Assembly (NCBI RefSeq): GCF_959020145.1
Contig: NZ_CAUEQY010000010.1
Span: 1 to 64,000, forward strand
Length of the DNA stretch: 64,000 nucleotides
Origin: an uncultured Bifidobacterium sp.
GTDB taxonomy: Bacteria; Actinomycetota; Actinomycetes; Actinomycetales; Bifidobacteriaceae
Reading direction: 5' to 3'
In this document: in pieces, positions 52,615 through 61,996 of the stretch
How positions within the stretch are numbered: the stretch's first letter is position 1
Layout of the letters: each line of letters begins with the position of its first letter
Made by a program: the position numbers and the translations under genes
Notes under the pieces: generated by a model
The model's database searches: none
Seen by the model: the letters and a program-made list of their open reading frames with translations, nothing else
Told to the model about the DNA's origin: nothing

Positions 52615-53713
52615 CAGCTGGAATCGGACGAACGCCGACTTCCTGACGCTCTTCGCCACCCTGCAGACGCGCGCCGCCGCCGACGCGATGGACTCATCCA
52701 CGCTGATGCTCGCCGAACAGAGCGATTACATCCAGCCAGACGGCGGCATCGCGAATCCTCTCGCATTCGGAACCGGCTTCGCGCCGAGCGGCATCGACCT
52801 CGAATCGTATTTCGGCATCCCGGTCACGCACACCCTGTCGGCCATCAAGTCCGGCATGGACGAATCGGATGCCATGCAGGCTGGACGCGCGACGCTCCGC
52901 CAGATGGCCATGCAGGCCATCGAGGACACGTCAATCAGCGCGATGGGCGTCAGCATCACACAAAGGGCAGGCGTCGGCTACGTGCGCGTCGAATCACCCG
53001 ACTGCTGCCCACGATGCGCCATCCTCGCCGGAAAATACTTCCGGCACAACAACGACTTCCTCCGACACCCGAAATGCCACGGCCGCACCATCCCCTGCAA
53101 AGGCAAGGAAAAGGCCGAGAAACAAGGCTGGATCACCAGTCCGATGGACCGCTTCAACAATATGAGCGAAGAGGAGCAGGACAAGGTCTTCGGACATGCC
53201 GACGCACAGGCAATCAGAGACGGCGCCGACATCTACCAGGTCGTCAACGCCCACCGCGGCATGCGGCCAATCGGACACGGCAACGTCCACATGACCACGT
53301 CCGAAGGCACTGGCCGCTACGGATGGAGCCGCATGATTCGCAAATACCAATACGGACAACAGCAACACCGCAGACTCACACCCGAAGGCATCTACAGCTT
53401 CAACCTCCCGCGCGAACAGACCATCGAACTCCTGAAGCGCGAGGGCTACATCCTCCCCGACAACTGGAGAACCCAAGTCCCAGCGCTCCGACGCCAGCAA
53501 TGGCTCCACAACAACGAATGGCGCCAAGGCAGACACGAAGAACAGACCGCCGCCCAGAAACGCCTCCAGAACGCACGACTCCGCTACGAAGCAGCGCTCG
53601 CCGGCCGCAACCCGTACCAGCCGGATTCGCCGGTCACGCCTGACGTGCTGGCCAGAGCGGAGAACTCGTACCGCAGATGGCTCGCCAGCAACGGCGAGGT
53701 CTACACCAAATGA
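52496..53713 (+). CDS. phage head morphogenesis (MuF/VG15-like) minor capsid protein
   Basis: 405 residues. The VG15/MuF part covers about 60-215 with SPDCCPRCAILAGKYFRHN and HPKCHGRTIPC, a zinc- or disulfide-type cluster typical of this family. The basic, Gln/Arg-rich C-terminal part is unassigned. The ATG at 52496 has GGAGG eight bases upstream; the frame opens slightly earlier at a GTG. Confidence 0.82.
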   Translation: MTVTMDSLSDSRHTLARLCLLAVKAADKTWKGVDPRRVRDSWNRTNADFLTLFATLQTRAAADAMDSSTLMLAEQSDYIQPDGGIANPLAFGTGFAPSGIDLESYFGIPVTHTLSAIKSGMDESDAMQAGRATLRQMAMQAIEDTSISAMGVSITQRAGVGYVRVESPDCCPRCAILAGKYFRHNNDFLRHPKCHGRTIPCKGKEKAEKQGWITSPMDRFNNMSEEEQDKVFGHADAQAIRDGADIYQVVNAHRGMRPIGHGNVHMTTSEGTGRYGWSRMIRKYQYGQQQHRRLTPEGIYSFNLPREQTIELLKREGYILPDNWRTQVPALRRQQWLHNNEWRQGRHEEQTAAQKRLQNARLRYEAALAGRNPYQPDSPVTPDVLARAENSYRRWLASNGEVYTK

Positions 53714-53724
53714 AAGGAAACACC

Positions 53725-54315
53725 ATGTCCGAAGGACAACAGCAGGATCCGAACACCAACGATCCGGGCGCGCAGGAGCCGCCCGTCGACTGGCATGACA
53801 AGTTCCTCGGCCAGAAGAAGGTCAATGGCGATCTCGAGGCGAAACTCAAGGCCGCCTACGAGAAGGCCGACCGTGTGGACGACTTGGAGAAGCAGGTCGC
53901 CGACTGGGAGAAGCGCGGCAAGGAATTTGACTCCGCGCAGGCCACCATCGCCGGACTGCAGAAGCAGGTGCTCCAGGCGAACGTCACCGCCGCAGCCACT
54001 GGCAAGCTCATCAATCCGGGTGACGCATTGAAGCTTATAGATTTTTCCGATCTGACCGCTGACGATCAGGGAGGATACGACCAGAACGCGATTTCCAAGA
54101 AAATCGACGCTCTGGTCGCAGCACATCCGTATCTCGCGCAAGGCGGGAACAAGGCTGGCCTGGCGGGAATCATCCCACCGTCGGGCGCCCGTGATGGCGA
54201 TCATCAGGCGGGACAGCTTACCAGGGACGATCTGAAGAACATGACCACGAAACAGATCGACGAGGCGCGCCGCAAGGGCCGCCTGGATGATCTGCTCGCA
54301 GGCCGCAGCAAGTAA
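53725..54315 (+). CDS. phage scaffolding protein
   Basis: 196 residues. Low-complexity N-terminus, coiled coil (about 35-90: AKLKAAYEKADRVDDLEKQV), then a basic C-terminus (KQIDEARRKGRLDDLLAGRSK) that would bind the capsid protein. Position just before the major capsid gene fits. The ATG at 53725 has AAAGGA upstream. Confidence 0.75.
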   Translation: MSEGQQQDPNTNDPGAQEPPVDWHDKFLGQKKVNGDLEAKLKAAYEKADRVDDLEKQVADWEKRGKEFDSAQATIAGLQKQVLQANVTAAATGKLINPGDALKLIDFSDLTADDQGGYDQNAISKKIDALVAAHPYLAQGGNKAGLAGIIPPSGARDGDHQAGQLTRDDLKNMTTKQIDEARRKGRLDDLLAGRSK

Positions 54316-54329
54316 GGAGGCCACCAGCA

Positions 54330-55274
54330 ATGGCAATCACCAATTTCATTCCCGAGGTATGGTCCGCCGCCATCCTCGAAGCCCTGCGCGCGAAGCTCGT
54401 CTTTCCGAGCCTGTGCAACCGCGATTATGAGGGCGACATCCGTGAGGCCGGCGATACCGTCCACATTACCGGATACGACGATGTGACTGTGCGCAAGTAC
54501 GTCCGCGGCCAGGCGATCACCGTCGACGATGCCAATGACAAGGAAGCAGCCGTCCTTGAAATCGATCAGTCCGACTATTTCGCCTTCAAGGTCAACGATC
54601 TCAACAAGGCTCAGGCCAAGGCGGACATGACCGGAAAGTTCACCAATTCCGCCGCCTACAACATGATGAAGAACGTGGAGAACTACATCTCCAATCTCAT
54701 GGACACGGCCGTCAGCACGCCAGCCAAGACCGTGGCCGTCGGCACCCCCGCCGACGCGTATCTCGCCGTCGTGGAAGCCGGACGGAAACTGGATGTTCAA
54801 AACGTGCCCGACGAGGGCCGCTGGCTCGTCGTCAGCCCCGACTTCTACGCGCTCCTGCTGCAGGACTCCCGCTTCATCGAAGGCACCGAAGCAGGTCATA
54901 ATACGCTGCTCAACGGCGTGGTCGGCCAGGTGCGCGGCTTCACCGTCGTTAAGTCCAACAACGTGCCGCACAAGTCCGCCAGCCCGGACACGCAGTCCAT
55001 TCTCGCCGGCACTAACGCCGCCGTGACCTTCGCACAGCAGGTCAGCAACGTCGAGGCCATGCGCATGCAGACCGACTTCGCCGACATGGTGCGCGGCCTC
55101 GATCTGTACGGTGCCAAGGTCATCCGCCCCGAGTGCCTGACCAAGATCACCCTGAATCTCTCCACCACCACCGGTCGTTCCCTGCAGGATGCGCAGGCCC
55201 CCGTCGTGAGCGATACCACCGCAGACGGCGACGGTGAAGAGGATGCTGCTGCAGGCAAGAAGAGCGGCAAGTAG
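54330..55274 (+). CDS. major capsid protein (P22-coat-like)
   Basis: 314 residues. ITNFIPEVWSAAILEALRAKLVF at the start and GDTVHITGYDDVTVRKY (about 41-57) are typical of the P22 coat/T7-like MCP family of siphoviruses in Gram-positives. A short Lys/Gly tail ends the protein. AAGGAGG precedes the ATG. Confidence 0.85.
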   Translation: MAITNFIPEVWSAAILEALRAKLVFPSLCNRDYEGDIREAGDTVHITGYDDVTVRKYVRGQAITVDDANDKEAAVLEIDQSDYFAFKVNDLNKAQAKADMTGKFTNSAAYNMMKNVENYISNLMDTAVSTPAKTVAVGTPADAYLAVVEAGRKLDVQNVPDEGRWLVVSPDFYALLLQDSRFIEGTEAGHNTLLNGVVGQVRGFTVVKSNNVPHKSASPDTQSILAGTNAAVTFAQQVSNVEAMRMQTDFADMVRGLDLYGAKVIRPECLTKITLNLSTTTGRSLQDAQAPVVSDTTADGDGEEDAAAGKKSGK

Positions 55275-55299
55275 TCGAGTCCGATGATCGGAGGCTGAA

Positions 55300-55884
55300 A
55301 TGACCGCACTGGCCACCTTGGACGACCTGAAAAGCAACGGAATCGAAGTAACCGACGAGCAGACGGCAACCAGTCTGCTCGATTCGGTCTCCGACGCCGT
55401 CCGCTCGGCCGCCGGCTGTCCGATCACGCTCGGCGAATGGACCGTCGACATCCCCGGCGAACAGTCCAGGAAACTCGACCTGCCATGCAAGGCCGTCAGA
55501 AGCGTTTCCAGGGTGCTCATCGACGGCAAGACCGTCTACGACTGGCGACTCCTCGGATCCTCGCTCTACCGCGAAGAGCCATGGAGTCCCTTCGGGCGCA
55601 TCCCGTCGGTCGTGACCGTCACCTTCACGGGCGGCTGGAATCCGATACCCGCCGACGTCGTCAGACTCGTCTGCTCGTACGTCGCGGCCGGACTCCACCA
55701 GCTCGAGGACGGTGGCCCCGGCGCACACGTCGGCGTCAGCTATGAGCGCGTCGACGACGCACAGGTCGGCTACACGCAAGGCGATTCCACCCAAATCGAC
55801 GTGACCGAATTGCCGGAAGCGACCAAGCGCAGGCTGCGCAACCGCTTCGGCGCGAACGTTACGTCGATTGGAGTGTTCCGATGA
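55300..55884 (+). CDS. head-tail connector, Gp6-like adaptor
   Basis: 194 residues. N-terminal helices (LDSVSDAVRSAAGCPI) and beta-rich middle (VTVTFTGGWNPIP ADVVRLV) are typical of the HK97 gp6/SPP1 gp15 adaptor family. Position directly after the capsid gene agrees. Confidence 0.75.
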   Translation: MTALATLDDLKSNGIEVTDEQTATSLLDSVSDAVRSAAGCPITLGEWTVDIPGEQSRKLDLPCKAVRSVSRVLIDGKTVYDWRLLGSSLYREEPWSPFGRIPSVVTVTFTGGWNPIPADVVRLVCSYVAAGLHQLEDGGPGAHVGVSYERVDDAQVGYTQGDSTQIDVTELPEATKRRLRNRFGANVTSIGVFR

Positions 55885-56294
55885 AAATCAGCGCATCATT
55901 CCTCGCCAAGGCCCGCCGCGACGCGGAAAACCTCATGACCGACCATTGCACGGTGACCCGACCCGGCGAATCCACTACGGATCCGGACACGGGACTGCCG
56001 AACACCGGCACGGAGCAGGTGTACCAGGGCAAGTGCAAGGTGCAGACCTCTGGTGGTCTCGCCAGCGAGCAGGCCGAGGGGAGTGCTGCCCAGGCCATGG
56101 GCGCCGTAAGCCTCGTCTGGTCGCTCTACGTGCACTTTCCCTACGACACCAATGGTTTGCGTGCCGGAGACGTCGTGGAGATCACCGAATCCGCGAACCC
56201 GCTGCTGACAGGCAGACGGCTCAGGCTCGTCTCCCCGCAATCCGAGAAGACGCACGCCACCGCCTGCCGCTGGAACGTGAAGGAGGATGCATGA
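55881..56294 (+). CDS. head-tail stopper (DUF6093-like)
   Basis: 137 residues, beta-rich. MTDHCTVTRPGESTTDPDTG and the later DVVEITESANPLLTGRRLRL fit head-closure proteins in this position. ATGA overlap with both neighbours. Confidence 0.65.
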   Translation: MKISASFLAKARRDAENLMTDHCTVTRPGESTTDPDTGLPNTGTEQVYQGKCKVQTSGGLASEQAEGSAAQAMGAVSLVWSLYVHFPYDTNGLRAGDVVEITESANPLLTGRRLRLVSPQSEKTHATACRWNVKEDA

Positions 56295-56674
56295 ACGCCA
56301 CGAGCCTGTTCGACGCGTCCGAGCTGACCGCCTTCGCCGACAAGCTGCTCGCCAAAGGCGTCGCCCGCCGCGCGGCGATCACCATGGCTGTGAAGAAAGG
56401 CGCGCAGAACGTCAAGAACGACCTGCGCGAAGACCTCTCCAGCTCCGGCAACAAGGCATTCCGACGCATCCCAATCACCTACACGGTGAAGGAAGCGCCG
56501 GGACGCATTTCCGCCGAGATAGGCCCTACCAAGGGCGGGGCTGGTTCGCTAGCCAATATCGCGTTCTTCGGAACCGCTAAAGGTGGTGGAACACACCGGT
56601 TCTACGAGCATGGCGAGGAAGAGCTGCCAAAGCTCGCGGAATATGTGGCTCGTGCCGCAGTGGAGGGATTCTAG
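56291..56674 (+). CDS. HK97 gp10-like neck protein
   Basis: 127 residues. An alpha helix (TAFADKLLAKGVARRAAITM), ITYTVKEAPGRISAEIGP and a C-terminal basic end are typical of HK97_gp10-like proteins that join head and tail. Confidence 0.7.
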   Translation: MNATSLFDASELTAFADKLLAKGVARRAAITMAVKKGAQNVKNDLREDLSSSGNKAFRRIPITYTVKEAPGRISAEIGPTKGGAGSLANIAFFGTAKGGGTHRFYEHGEEELPKLAEYVARAAVEGF

Positions 56675-57090
56675 TGCAGTCGATAATGACCTTGTCGAAC
56701 ACGATTCTCGACCATGTGCCAAAACCTGCGGATGGGTGGAAGGTCTTCAAGCAGACCACGCCAAAACCGACGGAGAAGCCACCGTGGGTGATCGAAACGG
56801 TCACCACGAACGGGCACATCGTCGGGGAGACGCAACACGTGCATTGCGGCATCGGCACTCTGCTGGTGCGCATCGTGAGCACCACCACCGATTCCGTCAA
56901 CGTGCTGGCCGATGACCTCATGATTCCAGCCTTGGCTGGAAAACGGTTCGTCGCGCACGGGTTCGACACTGGCTGCCTGACGTTGTTCTCCGATTCCGGC
57001 GCATATGCGGCCGGACTCACCGCAGAGGACACAAGCCTGCTCTATCAGGTGCGCCTATTGACTTTCAAATTCAACTGGTCACGCATGTGA
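56674..57090 (+). CDS. tail terminator-like protein
   Basis: 138 residues; GTG start at 56674 overlaps the previous stop by one base. The fold seems alpha/beta (TKPTEKPPWVIETVTT not clear) and the position between neck protein and major tail protein indicates tail completion. No distinct motif. Confidence 0.6.
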   Translation: MQSIMTLSNTILDHVPKPADGWKVFKQTTPKPTEKPPWVIETVTTNGHIVGETQHVHCGIGTLLVRIVSTTTDSVNVLADDLMIPALAGKRFVAHGFDTGCLTLFSDSGAYAAGLTAEDTSLLYQVRLLTFKFNWSRM

Positions 57091-57113
57091 CCCAATATTT
57101 ATAAGGAGGAGTC

Positions 57114-57632
57114 ATGGTTTTGACTCTTGGAACTGAAGTTCCTTCCACACCGGCGGACGGTCTGGTCAACACGATCTGGGTGCCGTCCATCAAAAACATT
57201 CAGAAGCCGACCGCTGCAGAGATCGGCGCCGGCACCGACCTGAGCAACTACGTCACCCTTGGCGGCTGGTCATGCTCGCCGTCGCAGGATTCCATCTCCG
57301 ACCAGCGCGAGAACAGCGCGCAGGATTACGAGAATCCCGGACGCAAGAAGATCAGCGGCCCGAGCGTCGAGGTCATCGACAACACCAACACTTCGCATTC
57401 CACGCAGAACATGGCAATGGAGACGTTGACCGAGGGTGCGGAAGGCTACTTCGTGCGCCGCTATGGCAAGCAGACGGATTCGACTTTTGTCGCCGGCGAC
57501 ATCGTGAACGTGTACGCGGTCCGCGTCGGCATGAGCGCCAAGGTGGCGATCGCCGCGAACAGCATCCTGCGCAGCAAGGTCAATTTCTCCGTCCGGGCTC
57601 CAGGCTGGGCGGAGAACGTGAAGGTCGCCTGA
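57114..57632 (+). CDS. major tail protein
   Basis: 172 residues with beta-rich immunoglobulin-like tail tube features: NYVTLGGWSCSPSQ, DQRENSAQDYENPGRKK, GYFVRRYGK. An AAGGAGG precedes the ATG at 57114. High expression is expected. A possible terminator follows. Confidence 0.78.
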   Translation: MVLTLGTEVPSTPADGLVNTIWVPSIKNIQKPTAAEIGAGTDLSNYVTLGGWSCSPSQDSISDQRENSAQDYENPGRKKISGPSVEVIDNTNTSHSTQNMAMETLTEGAEGYFVRRYGKQTDSTFVAGDIVNVYAVRVGMSAKVAIAANSILRSKVNFSVRAPGWAENVKVA

Positions 57633-57640
57633 TTCATTCT

Positions 57641-57690
57641 TCCCGCATCGGACTTTCGTTCCTTTCGCCGGCGCGGGACCCTCTTTTTTC
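57641..57690 (+). terminator. possible terminator between tail tube and tail chaperone genes
   Basis: TCCCGC and GCGGGA enclose a 26-base loop and are followed by a C/T-rich tract with TTTTTT. It could lower transcription of the chaperone and tape measure relative to the tail tube, which is made in excess. Confidence 0.4.
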
Positions 57691-57735
57691 TCTTCCCCAG
57701 TAAAGGAACATGAATATTAGAGCGAAGGAACAACA

Positions 57736-58245
57736 ATGCTTAAAGTCACCAGGCGCACGCGCGAGGTCGACATCATCCTCAACCAGCAGATCGCCGAGGA
57801 CATCGCCAGATTGGGTGATACGCTGTCCGAGGAGACCACGCGCGAACAGATTACGGAGGCCGGGACGAACCGGCAGGCTAAGGCCACCGCCAAACGCATC
57901 GAACAGCTGCGCGAACAGGCGGATGCGGAGACATTGAAGCTCACGTTGCGGGCGTTGCCGGTCAGCAAGTGGGCGCAGGCATTGGCCGCGCACCGCAATG
58001 AGAACGGCACGAACGACATGTTCGGCACCGCAGCCGCGGCATTGCCGCTCATGCTTGATTCCGCGACCATCGGCGGCAAGCCGGTAGCCGACGAAGACAA
58101 GACCGAACAGGCGTGGCGCAATCTGTTCGACGAACTCACCGATGGCCAGTTCACGCCGATCTGGCAGGCCATCGCCGAACTGAACGGCACCGCAGCGGAC
58201 CCAAAAGCGGCATTCGACCTCGCCTCGAAGGTTCTCCGCAACTAG
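57736..58245 (+). CDS. tail assembly chaperone, G-type (short product)
   Basis: 169 residues, helical, with DIILNQQIAEDIARL near the start. It ends in ASKVLRN just after the slippery sequence. In siphoviruses this gene and its frameshift product wrap the tape measure protein. Identification rests on position and on the frameshift. Confidence 0.75.
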   Translation: MLKVTRRTREVDIILNQQIAEDIARLGDTLSEETTREQITEAGTNRQAKATAKRIEQLREQADAETLKLTLRALPVSKWAQALAAHRNENGTNDMFGTAAAALPLMLDSATIGGKPVADEDKTEQAWRNLFDELTDGQFTPIWQAIAELNGTAADPKAAFDLASKVLRN

Positions 58246-58571
58246 TCGAGGACCTACGGATCTGCCGCCAGCTCGGCATCAGCTACAAGCGGTTCATGGG
58301 CTGGCGGCCGAGCAGGGGCGATGAGGTCGAATGGGATGAGACGGAGCGTAATTGGATGCGCTCGTTGGCGGAATACGAACGCTCGTTGTGCCCACTATGC
58401 GGTTTGCCGCGCTCGATCTGCCAAGACCCGAAGGCCGAACTTACATTGCATGCCGAAACCAGCGTCTGCTGGGCCACCGCGCACATGCAGCAGGCCATGA
58501 AACGGTGGACTGATGCGAATGGCAGGGACAATCCGGCCGCGAACGCGTTGACCGCGCACCTGACCTGTTGA
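57736..58571 (+). CDS. tail assembly chaperone, GT fusion by -1 frameshift
   Basis: The slippery heptamer C-CCA-AAA (58200-58206) lies in the correct register inside the G gene. A -1 slip there leads to SGIRPRLEGSPQLV and on to a domain with RICRQLGISYKRFMGWRP and CPLCGLPRSICQD, ending at 58571. The joined product is about 279 residues. The T part has no ribosome site of its own. A CCTCG/CGAGG stem follows the slip site. Confidence 0.8.
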
Positions 58572-58588
58572 CATTTTTGGAGGATGCT

Positions 58589-61500
58589 TTGGCTGAGAAC
58601 AAGAACATCGTCATCCGGCTGATGGCCGACACCGCCTCATATGAGGCGGCGATGACCCGCGCCGGAAGCACCGCGAAAACGGTCGCTTCGGGCATGGAGA
58701 ACACCGGCCGCAAGAGCGCGCTCATCACCAGCGGCCTCACCGCCGCCGGACTCGCCGCCGCCGCTTTCGGCGTCGCATCCATCAAGATGGCAGCCGACTT
58801 CGACCAGCAGATGAGCACTGTGCAGGCCAACACCGGAGCCACCGGAGCTGAACTCGACCAACTCCGCCAAGCCGCCATCGAAGCAGGCGCAAGCACCGTC
58901 TACTCCGCCAGCGAATCAGCCGACGCGATCAACGACCTCGGCAAGGCCGGCATGAGCGTCACCGACATACTCTCCGGCGGCCTGACAGGGGCCCTCAACC
59001 TCGCCGCCTCGGACGGCATGGCCGTGGGCGACGCCGCGGAATACATGGCTAACGCATTGTCGATGTTCCACTTGTCCGGCAGCCAGGCTTCGCAGGTCGC
59101 CGACACGCTCGCCGCTGGCGCTGGCAAGGCAGTCGGCAACGTCAGCGACTTCGGAGAAGCGCTCAACAACTGCGGCGCGCAGGCCAACAGCTTCGGCATG
59201 AGCATCCAGGAGACCACCGGCGTCCTCAGCCTCTTCGCCCAGAACGGCACCATCGGCGCCGAAGCCGGCACACAATTGAACAGCATGCTCATGAAGCTCG
59301 CCGCGCCATCCAACGACGCGGCAGCCACCATGAAGGAGCTCGGCATCAGCGCATACGACGCTTCCGGCAACTTCGTCGGCATGGCCAATTTCGCCGGACA
59401 GCTGCAAAAAGCCGAGAAAAACCTCACGCAGGAACAGCGCAACCAGGCGAATGCGACAATTTTCGGCAGCTACGCCATCAAGGCCGCCAACTACCTCTAC
59501 GACGCCGGAGAGAAAGGCGTCAGGAACTGGACCAAGGCGGTATCCGAAAGCGGATACGCAGCCGAACAGGCAGCGGCAAAGAACAACAACCTCAAAGGCG
59601 ACCTCGAAAACCTCTCCGGCAGCATGGAATCGCTCATGATCTCCATCGGCGAAGGCGCGCAAGGGCCACTGCGCAAACTCGTCCAGGGGCTTGACACCCT
59701 CGTGGACTCCTTCGCCAGCCTTCCGGCCGGCGCGCAGCAGACCATCATCGTCATGGCCGCTCTCGGCGGCGTGCTCGGCGGCGTCCACAAGGCCGCAAGC
59801 AATCTCAACGGCAGCACCAGCACGATGGCCAACAACATTGGTCTGGCCATCGACCCGATCCAGCGTATGAAAAGCGCTCTGGCCTCCGCGCAGACCGCCT
59901 TCCAGATGTTCCGTGCGAGCGGCATGAGCGCGCAGGAGCAGATGGAGGCGTTCGGCACGAGCGCCAGCAGAGCCGAACTGAAAACCGCCGGATTCAAAGC
60001 CGTCGGCAGCAGCGTCATGAGTCTGCTCGGCGGACCGTGGGGCATCGCCCTCACCGTCGCCGGAGTGGCGCTCACCTCATTTATTGAGCGCCAGCAGAAG
60101 GCCAAGGAGGCCACCGAACAGCTCCAGTCCGCGCTTGAATCAGGCAGTGACGTCCGTAGCACCATCGCCGACTCCTACCAGAAGATGAACTTCGCCGGAG
60201 CCGACATGACGCATTGGATGGGCGAGGCAAAGGTCAGCCTGACCGACATGACCAGCGCAGCCATGGGCAACAAGGACGCGACTGACAAGGTCAACGCCGC
60301 GTTGAAGGAATACGGCAAGCAGGGCCATTCGCAGATGGCTGTCGCGCAGAAGATGCGCGACAGCATCAAGGACGAAGCCAAGGCATACAGCGAAGCCAAG
60401 GAACAGACCAAGCAGAAGGCCGCAGCCACCAAGAACGCCGTGGACGCCGACGGCAACGCATCGAAGGCCGCCAAGGACACCGCCAGCGCGAACAAGGACC
60501 TCGGAAGCAGCGCCAAGGACGCGGCCGAGGAAATCGACGGACTTGTCAAATCGCTCTTCGGCTTGGAATCCAACAACCTGACCGCCGACGAGGCCGTGGA
60601 CCAGCTCAACCAGAAGATCGGCCAACTGTCGGACACCTGCAAAGACAATGGTCGAGTGTTCAACGAGAACGGCGACCTGCTCGACCGATTCAGCGAGAAG
60701 GGCACAAAGACCAGGCAGGCCTTGGAGGATATCGCCAGCAGCGCGCAGAACGCTGCGGAGAAGATACTCAAGCAGGGTGAGAACACCAACTTCACCGGAG
60801 GCGAGATCGAACGCGCCAACGGCGTCCTGCAGGATGCGCGCGAAGCCCTCATAAGGCAGGCCGAAGCTTCGGGCATGGGCGAACAGGCCGCTAACGCTTT
60901 GGCGGACCGGTGGGGTCTGAGTTCCGACAGCATCAAAGCGGCGATCGACAACATCAAGAAGACCGCCGAAGGCAACCAGCCGAAGCTCGACGTGGACGAC
61001 TCCAAGGCCAAGAAGAAAACCAAGGATTCCGAGACCAACCTCGACAAATTCAACAAGAAGGTTGCGAAAGCCAAGCTCGAAGCCGACGACAAGAAGGCCA
61101 CGGACAGCGCCAAGAAGGCGCGGAAGATGATGGACGACTTCGGCAAGAAGCACGTCAAAGGCACCATCGACGCGACCGACAAGGCATCCAAGAAGGCCAA
61201 GACCGCATCCGCGAACGTCAACAAGCTCAACGGCAAGAAGGCCACGGCCAAACTCGACGCGAAAGACAACGCGTCTCCGAAGGTCGACAAGGCCAACTCG
61301 AAGAAGCTGACCAACAAGCGCAACACCTTGGACTCCACGGACAAGGCCACGCCGAAGACGAACGCGGCCAACTCCAAGAGGCTCAAAGACAAGCGCAACA
61401 CGCTCGATTCGGCCGACAAGGCCGGACCGAAGGTCGACGCCGTCAACCGCAAGAAGCTGAACGACAAGAAGAGCACCGCCTCGGTCAACGACCAGGCGAC

Positions 61501-61996
61501 TCCGGTGCTCCGGTTCATCAACAACTTCAAGATCGCGGACAAGAGCTTCACCGTCACGGAGAAAACGAAGAAGGAAGGCGGTTACACAGGCGGCATGTTC
61601 ACGGACGGCACCTTCCAGCAGTTCGCCGGAGGTGGCATGTTCTCCGGCTACGTGGATCCGGCATGGGCGCCCGGCAATGGTCTGAGCGACAGCGTGTACC
61701 TGCTCAACGCTCGTCTCGCCGCGGGCGAGTACACGCACAATGCCGCGGCCACGGCCTATTACGGCGTCGATACCATGCGCCTGCTGAACGAGCGGAAGAT
61801 TCCACGCGAAGTGTTTGCCACAGCCAATCAGATGACAGGCAATCAGGTCAGCATACAGGTTGATACCGCTTCCGTGGTGGCGGCGATAACCAGCCTGCAC
61901 AACGATCTTGGCGCGATCATCAGCGCCGCGTCCGATGATTCGACGGTCGGCGATCGTGACTTGGGGAGGTTGATCCGCAGATATGCGCGAGCTTAG
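58589..61996 (+). CDS. tape measure protein
   Basis: 1135 residues from the TTG at 58589 (GGAGG five bases upstream). NIVIRLMADTASYEAAMTRAG and the TP901-type core (MAADFDQQMSTVQANTGAT, about 68-86) lead into a helical body with membrane-like hydrophobic stretches near 380-400 and 475-500. From about 820 to 990 it has lysine-rich repeats such as NKRNTLDSTDKATPK and DKRNTLDSADKAGPK. Length sets tail length. Confidence 0.92.
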   Translation: MAENKNIVIRLMADTASYEAAMTRAGSTAKTVASGMENTGRKSALITSGLTAAGLAAAAFGVASIKMAADFDQQMSTVQANTGATGAELDQLRQAAIEAGASTVYSASESADAINDLGKAGMSVTDILSGGLTGALNLAASDGMAVGDAAEYMANALSMFHLSGSQASQVADTLAAGAGKAVGNVSDFGEALNNCGAQANSFGMSIQETTGVLSLFAQNGTIGAEAGTQLNSMLMKLAAPSNDAAATMKELGISAYDASGNFVGMANFAGQLQKAEKNLTQEQRNQANATIFGSYAIKAANYLYDAGEKGVRNWTKAVSESGYAAEQAAAKNNNLKGDLENLSGSMESLMISIGEGAQGPLRKLVQGLDTLVDSFASLPAGAQQTIIVMAALGGVLGGVHKAASNLNGSTSTMANNIGLAIDPIQRMKSALASAQTAFQMFRASGMSAQEQMEAFGTSASRAELKTAGFKAVGSSVMSLLGGPWGIALTVAGVALTSFIERQQKAKEATEQLQSALESGSDVRSTIADSYQKMNFAGADMTHWMGEAKVSLTDMTSAAMGNKDATDKVNAALKEYGKQGHSQMAVAQKMRDSIKDEAKAYSEAKEQTKQKAAATKNAVDADGNASKAAKDTASANKDLGSSAKDAAEEIDGLVKSLFGLESNNLTADEAVDQLNQKIGQLSDTCKDNGRVFNENGDLLDRFSEKGTKTRQALEDIASSAQNAAEKILKQGENTNFTGGEIERANGVLQDAREALIRQAEASGMGEQAANALADRWGLSSDSIKAAIDNIKKTAEGNQPKLDVDDSKAKKKTKDSETNLDKFNKKVAKAKLEADDKKATDSAKKARKMMDDFGKKHVKGTIDATDKASKKAKTASANVNKLNGKKATAKLDAKDNASPKVDKANSKKLTNKRNTLDSTDKATPKTNAANSKRLKDKRNTLDSADKAGPKVDAVNRKKLNDKKSTASVNDQATPVLRFINNFKIADKSFTVTEKTKKEGGYTGGMFTDGTFQQFAGGGMFSGYVDPAWAPGNGLSDSVYLLNARLAAGEYTHNAAATAYYGVDTMRLLNERKIPREVFATANQMTGNQVSIQVDTASVVAAITSLHNDLGAIISAASDDSTVGDRDLGRLIRRYARA

